From: Chondrus crispus | Taxonomy: Eukaryota; Rhodophyta; Florideophyceae; Gigartinales; Gigartinaceae | Assembly (NCBI RefSeq): GCF_000350225.1 | Contig: NW_005179232.1 | Location: 1 to 64,000, forward strand | DNA length: 64,000 nt | Reading direction: 5' to 3' | Shown here: positions 10,745-20,600 of the stretch, one piece after another | Position numbering within the stretch: position 1 is the stretch's first letter | How the letters are laid out: each line of letters opens with the position of its first letter | Notes under the pieces: generated by a model | Databases searched by the model: none | Seen by the model: the letters and a program-made list of their open reading frames with translations, nothing else | Told to the model about the DNA's origin: nothing | Program-made: the position numbers and the translations under genes

Positions 10745-12300
10745 AGACTAAGCGCATCGCACCCACTGTTAAATACAGGGCTTTGCGGTTTTTTCCCGCC
10801 CGTTTTCCCACAAAACACGAACGCCATTACAACTTTGGAGCTCCAGAACGTACCAATCGCGCGCCAAACTGTCCGTCTAAACCGAACAGGCCATTCTCAC
10901 AGCTTGCATGACTTTCGCACAAACGAAATCACGGAGGAGTACATACCGTCTTGCCCACCAGCCCCTCCCCCCCAGCCCGTTCTGCTTTCTCCTCCTACAC
11001 TCATCCTGTACCGATTTAGACGTATTGCAGTAATCCAGAAAGAAAGAGTAGAAAGCACAGGAGCGCACATAATCAGCGAGGATATGTAACCAGAGAACAG
11101 TTCGGGCCAGTGCTGAAACAAATGGATTGAAAGGGAATCGTTATGTGTCAGATATAATGACGTCATCATTGTTATCATCCAACTACGAATTTTTGCGTCA
11201 GAGGCCAGCCACTTCTTCATTCATGCACTCACTTTTACCACAGGATTGCCAGATCACAAATTAGACTGGGTTTGTCATTGGGGAGCGGGTCAGACAGGGC
11301 GGTCAACAACGTGCGTGACCATGTCAAAAAGAGAATGAGAGCGCAGCTTTCCCCGTTTTGGATGGGGAATGATGCGTGAAATGGGTGTGGCTGCAAACGA
11401 TGGGAAGGGATGCGAAAAGTCTGCGACGAGAATTGGCCACCCTGCAGTGGCACGTGGCGCCACCGCCGGGTGACGAAGATGCGACGACGAAGGCTGTGGC
11501 CTTGGAGGCGGGCTGCGGCACGGTGAATCACAGGAGGGTGCGGAAAGGGGGAACGTGGCGGCAGGTTATGGAGTGCGGGCTGGAAAATGGAAGCTTGGAA
11601 TTTTGCAGAGACTTGATGCCGGATACTTTGCCGTATAAAATAGGATACCAATATGGAGGTAGTTCGGTACAGCGGTGCGTGTATGAGGGTGCATTGATAT
11701 ATAGCATGATCTGTTTCGGCTAAGAGCTCAAAACACGAAATATGTGTTCTGTGTATCACTCGTGGCATCTACAGTGACGCCATCGTCTCGCGAGCAGCCC
11801 CCACGATCCCTTCTCGACTCTCTAGTCGGTCATGTCACTGTCAGGCATTCAGTCCCCAAGATCTCTCCCTCCTCGACTACGTGGCCAAGCAGCGCGTCAA
11901 GCTCCTCAATAAAAATCAAGAAGGATCCGGAACACAAGGGAAGACCCACCGACGATGACCACGAGTTCTTATCTTGAGCAAAAGCAATTCAACGGAGCGC
12001 GCCAATATTATCCCCGCTCAGATCGACTTTGTCAAGTGCCTCCTACGTCGCGAGCTTGAGAAGCTCAATGATCTCATTCCCACAAAAACGTCTTCATCCC
12101 GACGGAGCTCCTGCCGCATCGCGTTAAAAAGTTTTTTGGATGTGGTTGTTGATTTAGCAGGCACTACAGAATTCATTTTCGCAAGCTCTAGACTCGCGCG
12201 CCCTACAAAGTTCTCGCTTCTCGGGACAGCGGGGCCTATTTCCGCTAACGAATGGCCTCGCATCGAATCATTTGACGTTTGCTCTAAGGGGAACGACAAC
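10745..12300. other. No gene assigned between acidic-protein gene and ABC pseudogene
   Basis: Contains overlapping open frames of 65-177 codons on both strands (for example 11235-11768 minus and 11376-11723 plus) with no recognised motif. It belongs to the DNA separating the ABC fragments. A weak ABC-like stretch (KLFNAMRQELRRDE, minus strand near 12090-12130) might be another remnant of the transporter's transmembrane domain, but it is too short to call. Confidence 0.3.
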
Positions 12301-12354
12301 ATTTTTACAAGCTAGCCCGACGACTGTATCCATCTGCATCTCCATCGACTACAG

Positions 12355-13004
12355 TTACATCACTGGCTTGACCACTGGAATTTCCAAGCATCATCCCGGC
12401 GAAGAGAAGTCCCGTGATCGCTGTCATAAGCTCGAGAAAATCGCAAAATCCGTCGCGGACAAAGATCGAGCCAATCCAAAAGCTCACAGCCCAGAGTCCT
12501 TGAGATAGAAACTCGGAGATACCGAACATTATCCCGACAACCATTGCTGACTTGCGCCCATTCCTAATTGGAATCTCAAGTGCTGCGTTATACTTTCGCG
12601 TGAAGACATCCTGCACACCCACGGATGTAACGGTATCAAAGTTATTCACTGCCTCGGACGAGGTAACTTCACCTTGCTGCACATCGTAAAACCTCTCAGC
12701 CAGACGCACTGTGGTACTTTTGCCGCATCCGCTCGATCCGACAGGCGCATGAGCTGTGTCTGGAGGGACATCAAGGTTGACGTTGTTCAGGACAAACTCT
12801 TTCATAGCATCATCTTCCAAGTCGTCGATGATACGTGAGGCATAGTTGAAAAAGACGTTCTTAAACTCAATGCGACCGCTAAACTCATTGATAACCTCAC
12901 CTTCATCTTCCGTCAGGGGGTTTATCTCAGACGGTCAGTCAATAACTCATACACGTGTGGGGTAGCCCCACGAGCTACCGCGAAAGCCTGGAATGATGGA
13001 GCGG
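12355..13004 (-). pseudogene. ABCB-type transporter: NBD1 start fused to TMD2
   Basis: The minus strand reads an exon start AAPSFQAFAVARGATP, then NPLTEDEGEV, FSGRIEFKNVFFNYAS and Walker A GSSGCGKST (near 12720), followed by RLAERFYD. Directly after QQGEV it jumps to TMD2 sequence (SEAVNNFDTVTSVGVQD, PIRNGRKSAMV, ITGLLFAGMMLGN). The rest of NBD1 (Q-loop, signature, Walker B) and the start of TMD2 are deleted. A frame change is needed near 12936, where one frame stops at TAA and another opens. ABC similarity ends near 12355 after GNSSGQASD. A full ABCB transporter is about 1,200-1,300 residues, so this is a non-functional relic. Confidence 0.8.
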
Positions 13005-13172
13005 CTTCATCGCAGAAAAAAACAAGGACAACAAACGGCGAAAATTCGTCTTATCGAAAACGCAGGAGGTTAGGCAATCTGCGCATGCGCGCAAACGTAA
13101 TTCTTACCCACACTCTTGGATTCGTGTGAGCATCAGCAAGAAAGGAGAAGAGGAAGAAAAGGCAGAACTCAC
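13005..13172 (-). other. GT-AG intron retained in the ABC pseudogene
   Basis: Exon sequence GGGCAAG ends at 13173 and is followed by GTGAGT. The next exon begins at 13004 after a T-rich tract and GATGAAG. Joining the two exons gives the family peptide GQ|AAPSFQA with the split codon restored. The inferred intron is 168 nt. This is the clearest splice evidence in the window and shows that genes here can carry short canonical introns. Confidence 0.7.
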
Positions 13173-13401
13173 CTTGCCCGATCGAAACACAAGCGATAAA
13201 AACGGAAAAAAGTGGTGAGAACATCCCCCGGATCCTTTTTCATTGCTCTTACTCTCCGCGCACCGAACACAAACGCAACCGCATACGTAGAGAATATAAT
13301 GAAAAAGGTCACGCCCATGCCTAATCCGCTGATAACGGCCTTCTTCACGTCAGCCTTGTACGCGATCTGCAACTCCTTCTCATACCTCCTGGCCTCGCTC
13401 T
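13173..13401 (-). pseudogene. ABCB-type transporter: TMD1 fragment
   Basis: Encodes SEARRYEKELQIAYKADVKK followed by a membrane helix (VISGLGMGVTFFIIFSTYAV) and KKDPGDVLTTFF, typical of the end of TMD1 in ABCB transporters. After FF the family sequence continues in another frame (SVFIACVSIGQ). A T run near 13195-13205 appears one base short, so the frame is broken there. Upstream of 13401 similarity stops abruptly at the GC-rich repeat block, so the 5' part of the gene is lost. Confidence 0.75.
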
Positions 13402-13404
13402 CCT

Positions 13405-13660
13405 AGCCACCGTAATGGCGACGGCTGCAGCGGTGCCGAATGGCGGCAGCGGCGGTGGTCGCGGCGACGGCGGTGGCACCGGCGGTGGCGGCGGCGGCAG
13501 AAGGACAAGGGCAGAGCAAGAGGTATGGCGGGGGCAGGGGTAGGGATAGGGAAAAAGGGGACGGGGAAGGGGAAGCGAGCGACAATGATGGGAAGGATGG
13601 GGGGGGGATGGGGAATGATGGGGAATGATGGGGAATGATCACAAAAAATGCGCCGCATAA
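13405..13660. repeat. GC-rich and G-rich low-complexity block
   Basis: GGCGGC/GGTGGC repeats pass into GGGGAA/GGGATGG purine tracts. Long frames on both strands (Ala-rich on plus, Pro/Ser-rich on minus) are composition artefacts. It is followed by the same spacer motif (CATAAATA, CAAATC, CGTATT) seen before the 2.9-kb satellite. Confidence 0.7.
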
Positions 13661-13739
13661 ATAACCAAATCCGCGCCCCGTATTGTCCCGGTGGTACAGA
13701 AAGTATGATAACGTGAAAACATGGAAACAGAAATCCCAA

Positions 13740-14240
13740 ATAATTCCGAATCCCGGAAAAACGCAATATCCCCTAATCCCAATAATCATTAAACCGAATA
13801 TCCTAAAATGCCAATAATCCTTAAACCGAATATCCGAAGATCCCCAAATCCAAATATTCGCTAATCCAAATATCTCCTAATCCGAATATCTCCTAATCCG
13901 AATATCTCCTAATCCCAATATTCGCTAATCCGAATATCTCCTCATCCGAATATCTCCTAATCCCAATATTCGCTAATCCGAATATCTCCTCATCCGAATA
14001 TCTCCTAATCCCAATATTCGCTAATCCGAATATCTCCTCATCCGAATATCTCCTAATCCCAATATTCGCTAAACCGAATATCTCCTAATCCCAATATCTC
14101 CTAATCCCAATATCTTCTAATCCCAATATCCACATATCCGAATATCCCCTAATCCCAATATCTCTTAATCCGCTAATCCCACCAACCCTATATCCGTTAA
14201 TCCGCTACGACCACTTTCACCTACTATCCTACTCCCTTAC
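13740..14240. repeat. 16-mer satellite with 48-bp higher-order unit
   Basis: The monomer is about CTAATCCGAATATCTC. From about 13905 to 14070, three monomer variants (CTAATCCCAATATTCG, CTAATCCGAATATCTC, CTCATCCGAATATCTC) repeat as a 48-bp trio three to four times. Flanking copies are more degenerate. It belongs to the same CTAATCC word family as the satellites at 0.3-0.9 and 2.9-3.7 kb. Confidence 0.85.
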
Positions 14241-14280
14241 GACTATAACCGAATATATATAATATAAAAGAAATAACCCA

Positions 14281-14350
14281 AAAGTACAAAAACCATCCTA
14301 CTCCTAAATCCCAATCTCTATATTATAAAAGGAAATATCCCCTAATCCCC
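14281..14350. repeat. Conserved satellite-edge block, copy 2
   Basis: Same block as 3577-3650 (AAGTACAAAAACCATCCTAC through TATTATAAAAGGAAATA). It stands directly before the ACGATACGTTTT-containing dispersed element. Confidence 0.8.
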
Positions 14351-14365
14351 TAATCACCCCCTCAG

Positions 14366-15062
14366 CTTGCATCCTAGACGCACCTCTCCAGAACGCATCG
14401 TGCGCGCATCCCTCCCGAACGCATCTCTGACACACCCGTCCAAAATGCGTCGTTGAGGCAACGATCATCGAAACTTGCATACGGCGCTTTTCAATTTCGC
14501 GCAGTAAATAACTTAGAAAGCTTTGATGTTCAGGACATAAATTACGCCGCCTTATTGTGTAATTCGTACATGCGCATTGGGACACTGTTAGTGCAGTATA
14601 AGGCCCTGCCACTAAATCTGCCTGCTGTAATTGCCCCGCCAGCACGATACGTTTTGACCATCTGACAATCTTGGCAGACGAGGGACATGGTACGTGATAA
14701 AATATGAAGTTAATAATATTGGTCATGCGCCTCTAATCGCACACGGCTAAAACTAAATTTTGCGCACTGACATTTTATTGGCTGTGCGCCGCTGTCGGTA
14801 AACTTTTAGTCAGAAGTTGCCAACAGCAATGTTGCAAATACAGCGCGTATGATGGTGCCGCCGTGTAAATCGGCCTAAAACGTATTGTCCCACCAGAAAA
14901 CTGTCGCCATTAAAACCGCCCGGCACGATACGTCTTGGGCCATATACCGTAGGCAGTACCAAAATCGCACATACGTCGAATCAGGCCTGCACGATACGTT
15001 TTTTGTCATTCCGTATCGATCCTGACATGTGCCCAAAACGTATCGTCCCGCGGGAACTGACG
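14366..15062. repeat. Dispersed element with ACGATACGTTTT sites, copy 1
   Basis: About 700 bp that matches 59772-60422 along its length in the same orientation. Both begin with CCAGAACGCATCG and end with GGAACTA-ACATAG. Each copy holds five copies of ACGATACGTTTT or its complement in the same order and spacing (here near 14643, 14877, 14921, 14989 and 15036). No conserved reading frame was seen, so it is a non-autonomous repeat or a regulatory/structural unit. Confidence 0.8.
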
Positions 15063-15084
15063 CCGGAACTAAACATAGGAAATA

Positions 15085-15262
15085 TCCCCTATACGCCCTC
15101 CTCCCCTAAATTCCTAATGTATAATATATACGCCCTACTCCCCTAAATTCCTAATGTATAATATATACGCCCTACTCCCCTAAATTCCTAAACTATAATA
15201 TATACGCCCTACTCCCCTAAATTCCTAAACTATAATATATACGCCCTACTCCCCTAATATCG
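15085..15262. repeat. 37-bp tandem repeat
   Basis: About 4.5 copies of a 37-bp unit containing ACGCCCTACTCCCCTAAATT and TATAATATAT. The last two copies differ from the first two by AAACTA for AATGTA. Related sequence appears once near 265-300. Confidence 0.85.
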
Positions 15263-15407
15263 TGACAGCGACGAACGGGATCAATGACGCGACATGACAG
15301 CGAGGATGACGTCCATCCGGCCAACGGCTGCCGTCGGATGCATGTCGGCAATTTTCGACGTCCATCCGGTATGATAAAATAATCAGATTTGGCCCTGTGC
15401 GCTTTGA

Positions 15408-15502
15408 AATTTGTCCAGTTTTTTTCTAGCCAATGCGCACTCCGTCAGACCGAAGTAAATTTGCGCTTAATTTCAGCGCACCTGAACGCGCGTCTGTTCG
15501 GA
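15408..15502. repeat. 95-bp block shared with 60525-60618, copy 1
   Basis: Contains TTTTTTTCTAGCCAATGCGC, CAGACCGAAGTAAATTTGCG and CGCGCGTCTGTTC. It matches the other copy with only a few differences and ends at the same GACAT in both places. Here the next base begins reverse transcriptase sequence; in the other copy a GC-rich region begins. The sharp common edge marks an element boundary or breakpoint. Confidence 0.8.
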
Positions 15503-15503
15503 C

Positions 15504-16300
15504 ATGGGTATAGATCCTGCGGCCAGGAAAGTCTTGAAAGAATCCGCACAGGGGATGCTGGAAAAAGATGTCATCGAGCTCGCTCAAAGTGAGTGGGCTA
15601 GCACGGTGGTGCTTGTGCCCAAATCAGATGGATCTCTTAGGTTCTGCGTTGACTACAGAAGGCTAAATGCCATCACTGTGAAGGATTCATATCCATTGCC
15701 AAGGATAGAAGACTGCTTGGACTCGCTGGGGGACGCTAAATGCTTCACAACCCTCGATTGCAACAGTGGTTATTGGCAGATCTCCGTGGCGGAAGCCGAT
15801 AGAGAGAAGACGACGTTTACATGCCATGAAGGTTGTTACCAGTTCCGGAGAATGCCCTTTGGCTTGTTTAATGCTCCAGCCACCTCTCAGAGAACACTAG
15901 ATATACTACTATCAGGATATAGATGGAACAGTTGCCTCGTGTACGTTGATGATATCATCATTTTCTCGAATTCCATTGAAGAGCACTCAACTCACGTTCA
16001 ACAGGTTTTGAAAGTCCTCCAGGACGCAGGACTTTCTCTGAAGCTTGAAAAATGTAATTTCTTTGCTGAGTCGGTCGACTATCTTGGCCATGTCATCCGC
16101 CCTGGACTTTTGGACGTTGCCGAGAAGAACACCGATGCTATTAAGAAGGCACAAGAGCCGACGACGCAAACAGAGCTTCGCTCTTTCTTTGGCATGTGCA
16201 ATGTTTACCGAAGGTTCGTGCCAAACTTCGCAAGAACTGCGGCACCCCTTAATGCACTTTTAGCAAAGGGGAAGCCTTTCCTTAGAGAAATTCTCGGTTG
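15504..16300 (+). pseudogene. Gypsy-1 reverse transcriptase
   Basis: Encodes SEWASTVVLVPKSDGSLRFC, VDYRRLN, TTLDCNSGYWQI, RMPFGLFNAPAT and the catalytic YVDDIIIFS, followed by the thumb motif LGHVIRP and RSFFGMCNVYRRFV. These are the conserved blocks of Ty3/gypsy RT, in order. The frame ends at TGA near 16299, but the expected continuation (KFSVEQSKAFGILK) is present in another frame directly after. The frame lacks the protease-RT linker, so the 5' end is truncated. Confidence 0.85.
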
Positions 16301-17253
16301 AACAGTCCAAGGCTTTTGGCATACTGAAGACCGCGCTTATAAGTCCTCCCATTCTCAAGCTACCGCGCTCAAACCTTCCAATCTCGGTCGACACGGATGC
16401 CTGCGAGCGACAAGTGGGCTGCGCCCTGTTTCAGACATATCCAGACGGAACGCGCCATCCGGTGGGATTCTGGAGTCGTTCCCTGAACCCAGCGGAAAAG
16501 AATTACAGCGTCGCCGAAAAGGAATGCCTCGCCATAATTTGGACAGTACAGATTTTGAGACCATATCTCGAGCGGAAGCACTTCGAGCTCTACACAGACC
16601 ATCAATATTGAAAGTGGATGATGAGTCTAACAGACGCCAGTGGCAGGCTTGCTCGATGGCGTCTCCGCCTACTGGAGTTCGATTTCACAATCAAGTACCG
16701 CAAAGGGGCTGTGAATTGCATTGGAGACGCTGTGTCAAGGCTGCCGACATTTGGCGGGTGTGCTGTCGAACCTGACTCAGACATTTCTTGTTTCTGGGTT
16801 CAAGAGAACAGCGTTTGGATGGATGAAGATCAAGATGACGAAGATGTCGAGATCGAGCTCACGCGCGATGCAATCACGTTAGATTTCAATCACGAGGGGA
16901 TCTGCGTCGTGAACGCTGAGAACACAGATCTATCTCCAGTCCGAATCGAAGAGCTGGTGATCTCTCAAGCTAACGACAGATACTGTGAAATGTTGAAAGA
17001 GAAAGTCGATAATGACGAAACAAGTCGCTTCGACGTCGACGAACGCGGTCTCCTGGTCCGCCTTGCCCCTCGCGACGACTGCAGACAAATTGTCGTACCG
17101 ACCATGTTAAGGCAAAAGATTCTTTACCTATGCCACTATACAAGAACATCAGGTCATCCTGGGGGTACAAAGATGTTCTATACAATGCGACGCACGTTCT
17201 ACTGGCCTTCCATGGCATCGCCATCGACATTTTGGGACCTCTACCCTGATTGA
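16290..17253 (+). pseudogene. Gypsy-1 RNase H and integrase N-terminus
   Basis: RNase H motifs follow RT in a shifted frame: SVDTDACERQVGCALF, FWSRSLNPAEKNYSVAEKE and LYTDHQY. An in-frame TGA at 16609-16611 falls within the usual DHQxLKWL motif. Reading continues in the same frame with SLTDASGRLARWRLRL and GDAVSRLP. It ends with integrase zinc-binding sequence (LCHYTRTSGHPGGTKMFYTM, RRTFYWPSM), after which the frame is lost. Confidence 0.8.
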
Positions 17254-18488
17254 CAAGAGGGAACCAATACCTTTTGGTCATCTCAGATCGGTTCTCGAAG
17301 ATGACAAGAGCGATACCGCTGAAAAGCATCACATCAATGACAGTGGCAAGAGCCTTCGTCGAGAATTGGATTTATCCGTATGGACCACCTGCCTATCTTC
17401 TATCCGATAACGGTGGTCAATTCGCGTCGAAGTTCTTCCAAAAGATTTGTCAAATCATGGGGATTCGCAATCTCTTTACCACTGCGTATCACCCTCAGAC
17501 CAATGGTCAAGTGGAACGGTTCAACCTAACCATATTGTCGGACATACGCCACTACGTCGTGGAACATCAAAAGAAATTGGATGAATACTGTGGTCCTCTG
17601 ACGTACGCGTATAACACGCAAGTACATCGCAGCACGGGATGTACACCATTCGAACTTGTGTTGTCACGACCTCCAGGGCCCGTGGCCTTGGAAAACATTC
17701 CCGAGAATGGCACAATGGCAGAAACTCGAGGCGAACGTATGGGGCTGATGGATCATCTTAAAAGTCTCATGGACGGAGCCACCGACACGCTAAGAGCAGC
17801 TCAGACACGATACAAGGAAAATTACAGCAAGCATGTCAGAAAAATAGCATCCCCAGCGGATGTTGGGGACAATGTGTTCGTGAAGAGACAAGTACCGCTA
17901 CGTACTGAAAGTGGAGGGGTTTCCAGGAACAAGCTACAACCAAAAGCAGATGGACCATTTGAGGTCATTGCAGCGACATCACACACAGTCACTATTATTC
18001 GTGATGGCCTCACCGAGACGGTAACCAGGGACCAGGTTTCAAAAAAGACAGTCCAAGCAAGAATTACAAGAGAAGTCGAAAACGACAATGAGTCTGGAGA
18101 CGGAACCCCCAACCTGCCCGCGGCCAGCGGCAGTCAATCAGCCCATCATGAGACTAGGAATAATTCCTTTGATGAACAGGGTGCTAGAACGCCGTCAGAA
18201 AACATTTCTGAAGAACATCGGAGACCCTTCTCTCGCCTTCGAAGATCAGAAATCTCTGAGGCGGAATATGCCATAGACGGCAGAAGAAAAGAGCACTCAT
18301 TTGACGCAATTGTCGCGTATAATGATCGAAACGATCGATTCAGAGTCCGATGGACCGGTTATGATGAGTCGGGTGACACTTGGGAACCAGGGCGTAATTT
18401 GCCTTTCAACTCCATTGTCCGCTATTTCTGCCGACGGGGCCGCCAGGTTCTAGAACATCTTCGCCATCTTCTGGCTACGACACATTAG
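17214..18488 (+). pseudogene. Gypsy-1 integrase core and chromodomain
   Basis: The catalytic DDE core is visible: D in AIDILGPLP, D in LLSDNGGQF and E in TNGQVERFN. A TGA (17247-17249) lies between the first D and the rest. Downstream are the GPF-like module (KADGPFEVI, TVTRDQV) and a C-terminal chromodomain (RFRVRWTGYDESGDTWEP) ending near residue 395 of the open part. In chromoviruses the chromodomain steers integration by binding modified histone tails. From 17250 the frame is open for 412 codons, so this part decayed little. Confidence 0.85.
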
Positions 18489-18598
18489 TCAAAAAAAGTC
18501 CTGGTATCCCAAAGCCTTTTACAAAAATGGCTTTGGCAAATGTCGGATGGAACAGTCTAGAAAATAGGAGAAGGTCAAGAAAAGGGGCTGTCTAGAAA

Positions 18599-19021
18599 TT
18601 ATTCAGTCGTGAGATCGATAACCGGCTCAGGCAAGGCGTGCGCCGGTTCAACAGAGACGTATGTCGTGCGGGGAATCTGGAGAGGGGGAATGCCTTGCGA
18701 AATATCAATCTCGATATCCACAGGCGCATCCAGATCTTTAATCTCCTCCCTGCTCGCGGGGTATGAGGGACAGGCTGTCACAAGGCTGCCCAAAGGGCTA
18801 CTGCGCAATAGGGTTTCAATTACGTCGACTACACCACTGGCAGATGATGGCAGTGCGATACCGACAGATGCCATCCTCGGCTGCAAGCCCCGCTCGACGA
18901 GCAGTGATCTAATCTGTGAAATGCCACTCTCTACAGTGCCAGTATGGCCATCCAGAGGAGTCGATGAGGACGGTTCGCGTGCTTCAACCGACGCCGGTGC
19001 TGTCCTGTTGTGATGTCCCAC
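18599..19021 (-). CDS. Hypothetical protein or exon, unknown function
   Basis: An open frame of about 140 codons with balanced composition (for example RSLLVERGLQPRMASVGIAL and EIKDLDAPVDIEIDISQGIP), ending PEPVIDLTTE and a stop. There is no ATG at its beginning, so it may be a 3' exon or a gag-like fragment. It lies 200 bp downstream (on the minus strand) of a second unknown frame. No known domain was recognised. The plus-strand frame over the same DNA is less protein-like. Confidence 0.3.
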   Translation of the reverse strand: MGHHNRTAPASVEAREPSSSTPLDGHTGTVESGISQIRSLLVERGLQPRMASVGIALPSSASGVVDVIETLLRSSPLGSLVTACPSYPASREEIKDLDAPVDIEIDISQGIPPLQIPRTTYVSVEPAHALPEPVIDLTTE

Positions 19022-19219
19022 ACCCCGACGATTCTTTTTCTCCCGTCTGCTGTTACTATCCGCTTCCTCACGAACGCACTCCTATGGTGCCAGGACTGGA
19101 TTTAGCACGCAGTGGTTAAGAAAACCCGTATGCAACACGCCTGTAGACATTGGTTCGCACGGACGTCCGTCAAAATCTTCTGGGATGTACATCGCATCCG
19201 GCATTTGTGTTGCCCATCG

Positions 19220-20203
19220 TTACGCGTCGAACTCGACATAATCACCCGAGTCATACACCGAGGTACCGCAATGGTTATACTTCGGCACCTTTCCATTACA
19301 CCGCCACATGCGGTCCCATCGGATGACTTCCATTTCGTGAAGGAGTGCTTCTAACTCCACCATGTGGTCATCGTGACCAAAACAAATGGCATCAACGCCA
19401 ACTCTGCGAATTGCCGCAATTAAGGAAGGGGAAAACCGAGGCAAACGGCCTTGTTGCGCTACATGGATGGCCTCCGTTGCCGCGAGCGAGGCAAACTCTG
19501 TGTAGAAAAATTTCCCGAGGCAATCGTCAAGGCTTGCAACAGCCAAGTCGATTCCCAAATACGTCACGACAGGTGGCGTTCCGACCGGCACCCATAGAGG
19601 AACCTCCAACCTCTCCCAACTTCTCGGGACCGGCGGCCATCGTTGCCTCACAACCTCCGGTCGCAGACCAAAAATCTCTCGATGCTGCACAGCGGCAAAC
19701 ACGCCAGACCGGTGTCGTGATGAACGTTCCCACCGACGCCATGATTCAGGCATATATTTGTGACGACCGTCGACATGATCGCCCTGGGGGTTGTCATAGA
19801 AGGGCCAATGCGTTGGGTAGATCAGCGATACCTTCGCAAACAAGCAGCGACGATCGAACTGCTTGGCATCGTCGAAGAAACCGATCGTCGCTCGGGCAGC
19901 TGCCAACGCACGGCAATATGCCAGTTCACGTCCATATCGGGCGAACGCCACATCAAACTGCCAGTCGGGCGGCAGAGCGTCGTCGTAGAAGCTGCAGTCG
20001 AAGCGCTGATTGACCGTGGCCTGCGGTGTCCAATTTCTTGGCAGGCGGTTCGCCGATCTCCAGTTCTTGGGTGCACTGTCACATCGCCAACGGAAGTCCC
20101 GCTGCTAGAGGACTTTGCGCGGTACCGTGTGGCCCCGGAGCCACACGAAATTGCCCACCTCGGCGGCAGAGTCCTTGCGCATGAAATCGGCTATCCGGCT
20201 TGG
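19220..20203 (-). CDS. Hypothetical protein exon, unknown function
   Basis: Open for about 327 codons from a stop near 20206, with no ATG in the first half. The composition looks protein-like: WTPQATVNQRFDCSFYDDA, ARYGRELAYCRALAAARATI, PVGTPPVVTYLGIDLAVASL and IRRVGVDAICFGHDDHMVEL. It is rich in Trp, Tyr and Asp, unlike the shadows on the plus strand (222 and 248 codons). It lies between gypsy-1 and a promoter-like region facing the other way, so it may belong to an unrecognised mobile element or be the 3' exon of a host gene. No motif was recognised. Confidence 0.4.
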
Positions 20204-20355
20204 TCGGAAGCGCACCCAACGTCACGCAGACAAAAAAAAGAGGAAGGAGATCGATGTAGGAATCAAGTGCAGCGCCGGGACGGCTTCGGTCTGGGCGGGG
20301 GCTCGTGTGGTATCACAGCCCAGATTTGTAATTTGTACAGAACCCGCCGCCGCGG

Positions 20356-20455
20356 GTGCCTTACAGGCGCACGGCTACACGTCGGCATTACAGGCCGATG
20401 GACTACATGTGTGCCTTACAGGCGCACGGCTACACGTGGGCATTACAGGCCGATG
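20356..20455. repeat. 55-bp tandem duplication with inverted motifs
   Basis: GTGCCTTACAGGCGCACGGC occurs at 20356 and 20411. Each copy is followed by GGCATTACAGGCCGATG. TTACAGGC and its surroundings form short dyads (GTGCC...GGCAC type). The duplication is immediately upstream of a cluster of TACAGTA/TACTGTA motifs. Confidence 0.75.
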
Positions 20456-20600
20456 ACGTACTGTATACAGTACAGCCCGGAGGTTGTATATGACAAGGTA
20501 CAGTAGTATTGGCATAGTACAGTGCATTGCGCCATAGAGTACAGTAGTACCGTAGGATGGACAATGTCCAAGACCCCGCGACCTCCCTTATTTAAGCGAC
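20456..20600 (+). promoter_or_regulatory. Promoter-like region: TACAGTA/TACTGTA cluster and TATTTAAG box
   Basis: GTACTGTATACAGTACAG near 20457-20475 is followed by GTACAGTAG twice (near 20500 and 20540) and then CTTATTTAAGCG at about 20588-20599. This matches the arrangement in the gypsy-2 LTR and upstream of the STAND gene: TACAGTA sites, then a TATA-type box. The transcript would run to the right into degenerate repeats. It may be an LTR U3 region. Confidence 0.4.

Larger units (their letters stand above)
15504..18488 (+). mobile_element. Ty3/gypsy chromovirus (gypsy-1), 5'-truncated and decayed
   Basis: The domain order RT, RNase H, integrase, chromodomain is that of a Ty3/gypsy chromovirus. 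Gag, protease and both LTRs are missing or unrecognised; the left edge is the 95-bp shared block. Inactivating lesions are a frame change near 16290, an in-frame TGA at 16609, a deletion plus frame change near 17215 that removes much of the integrase zinc-finger region, and a TGA at 17247. It is related to, but clearly distinct from, the gypsy pol at 44.4-46.7 kb. Confidence 0.9.
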
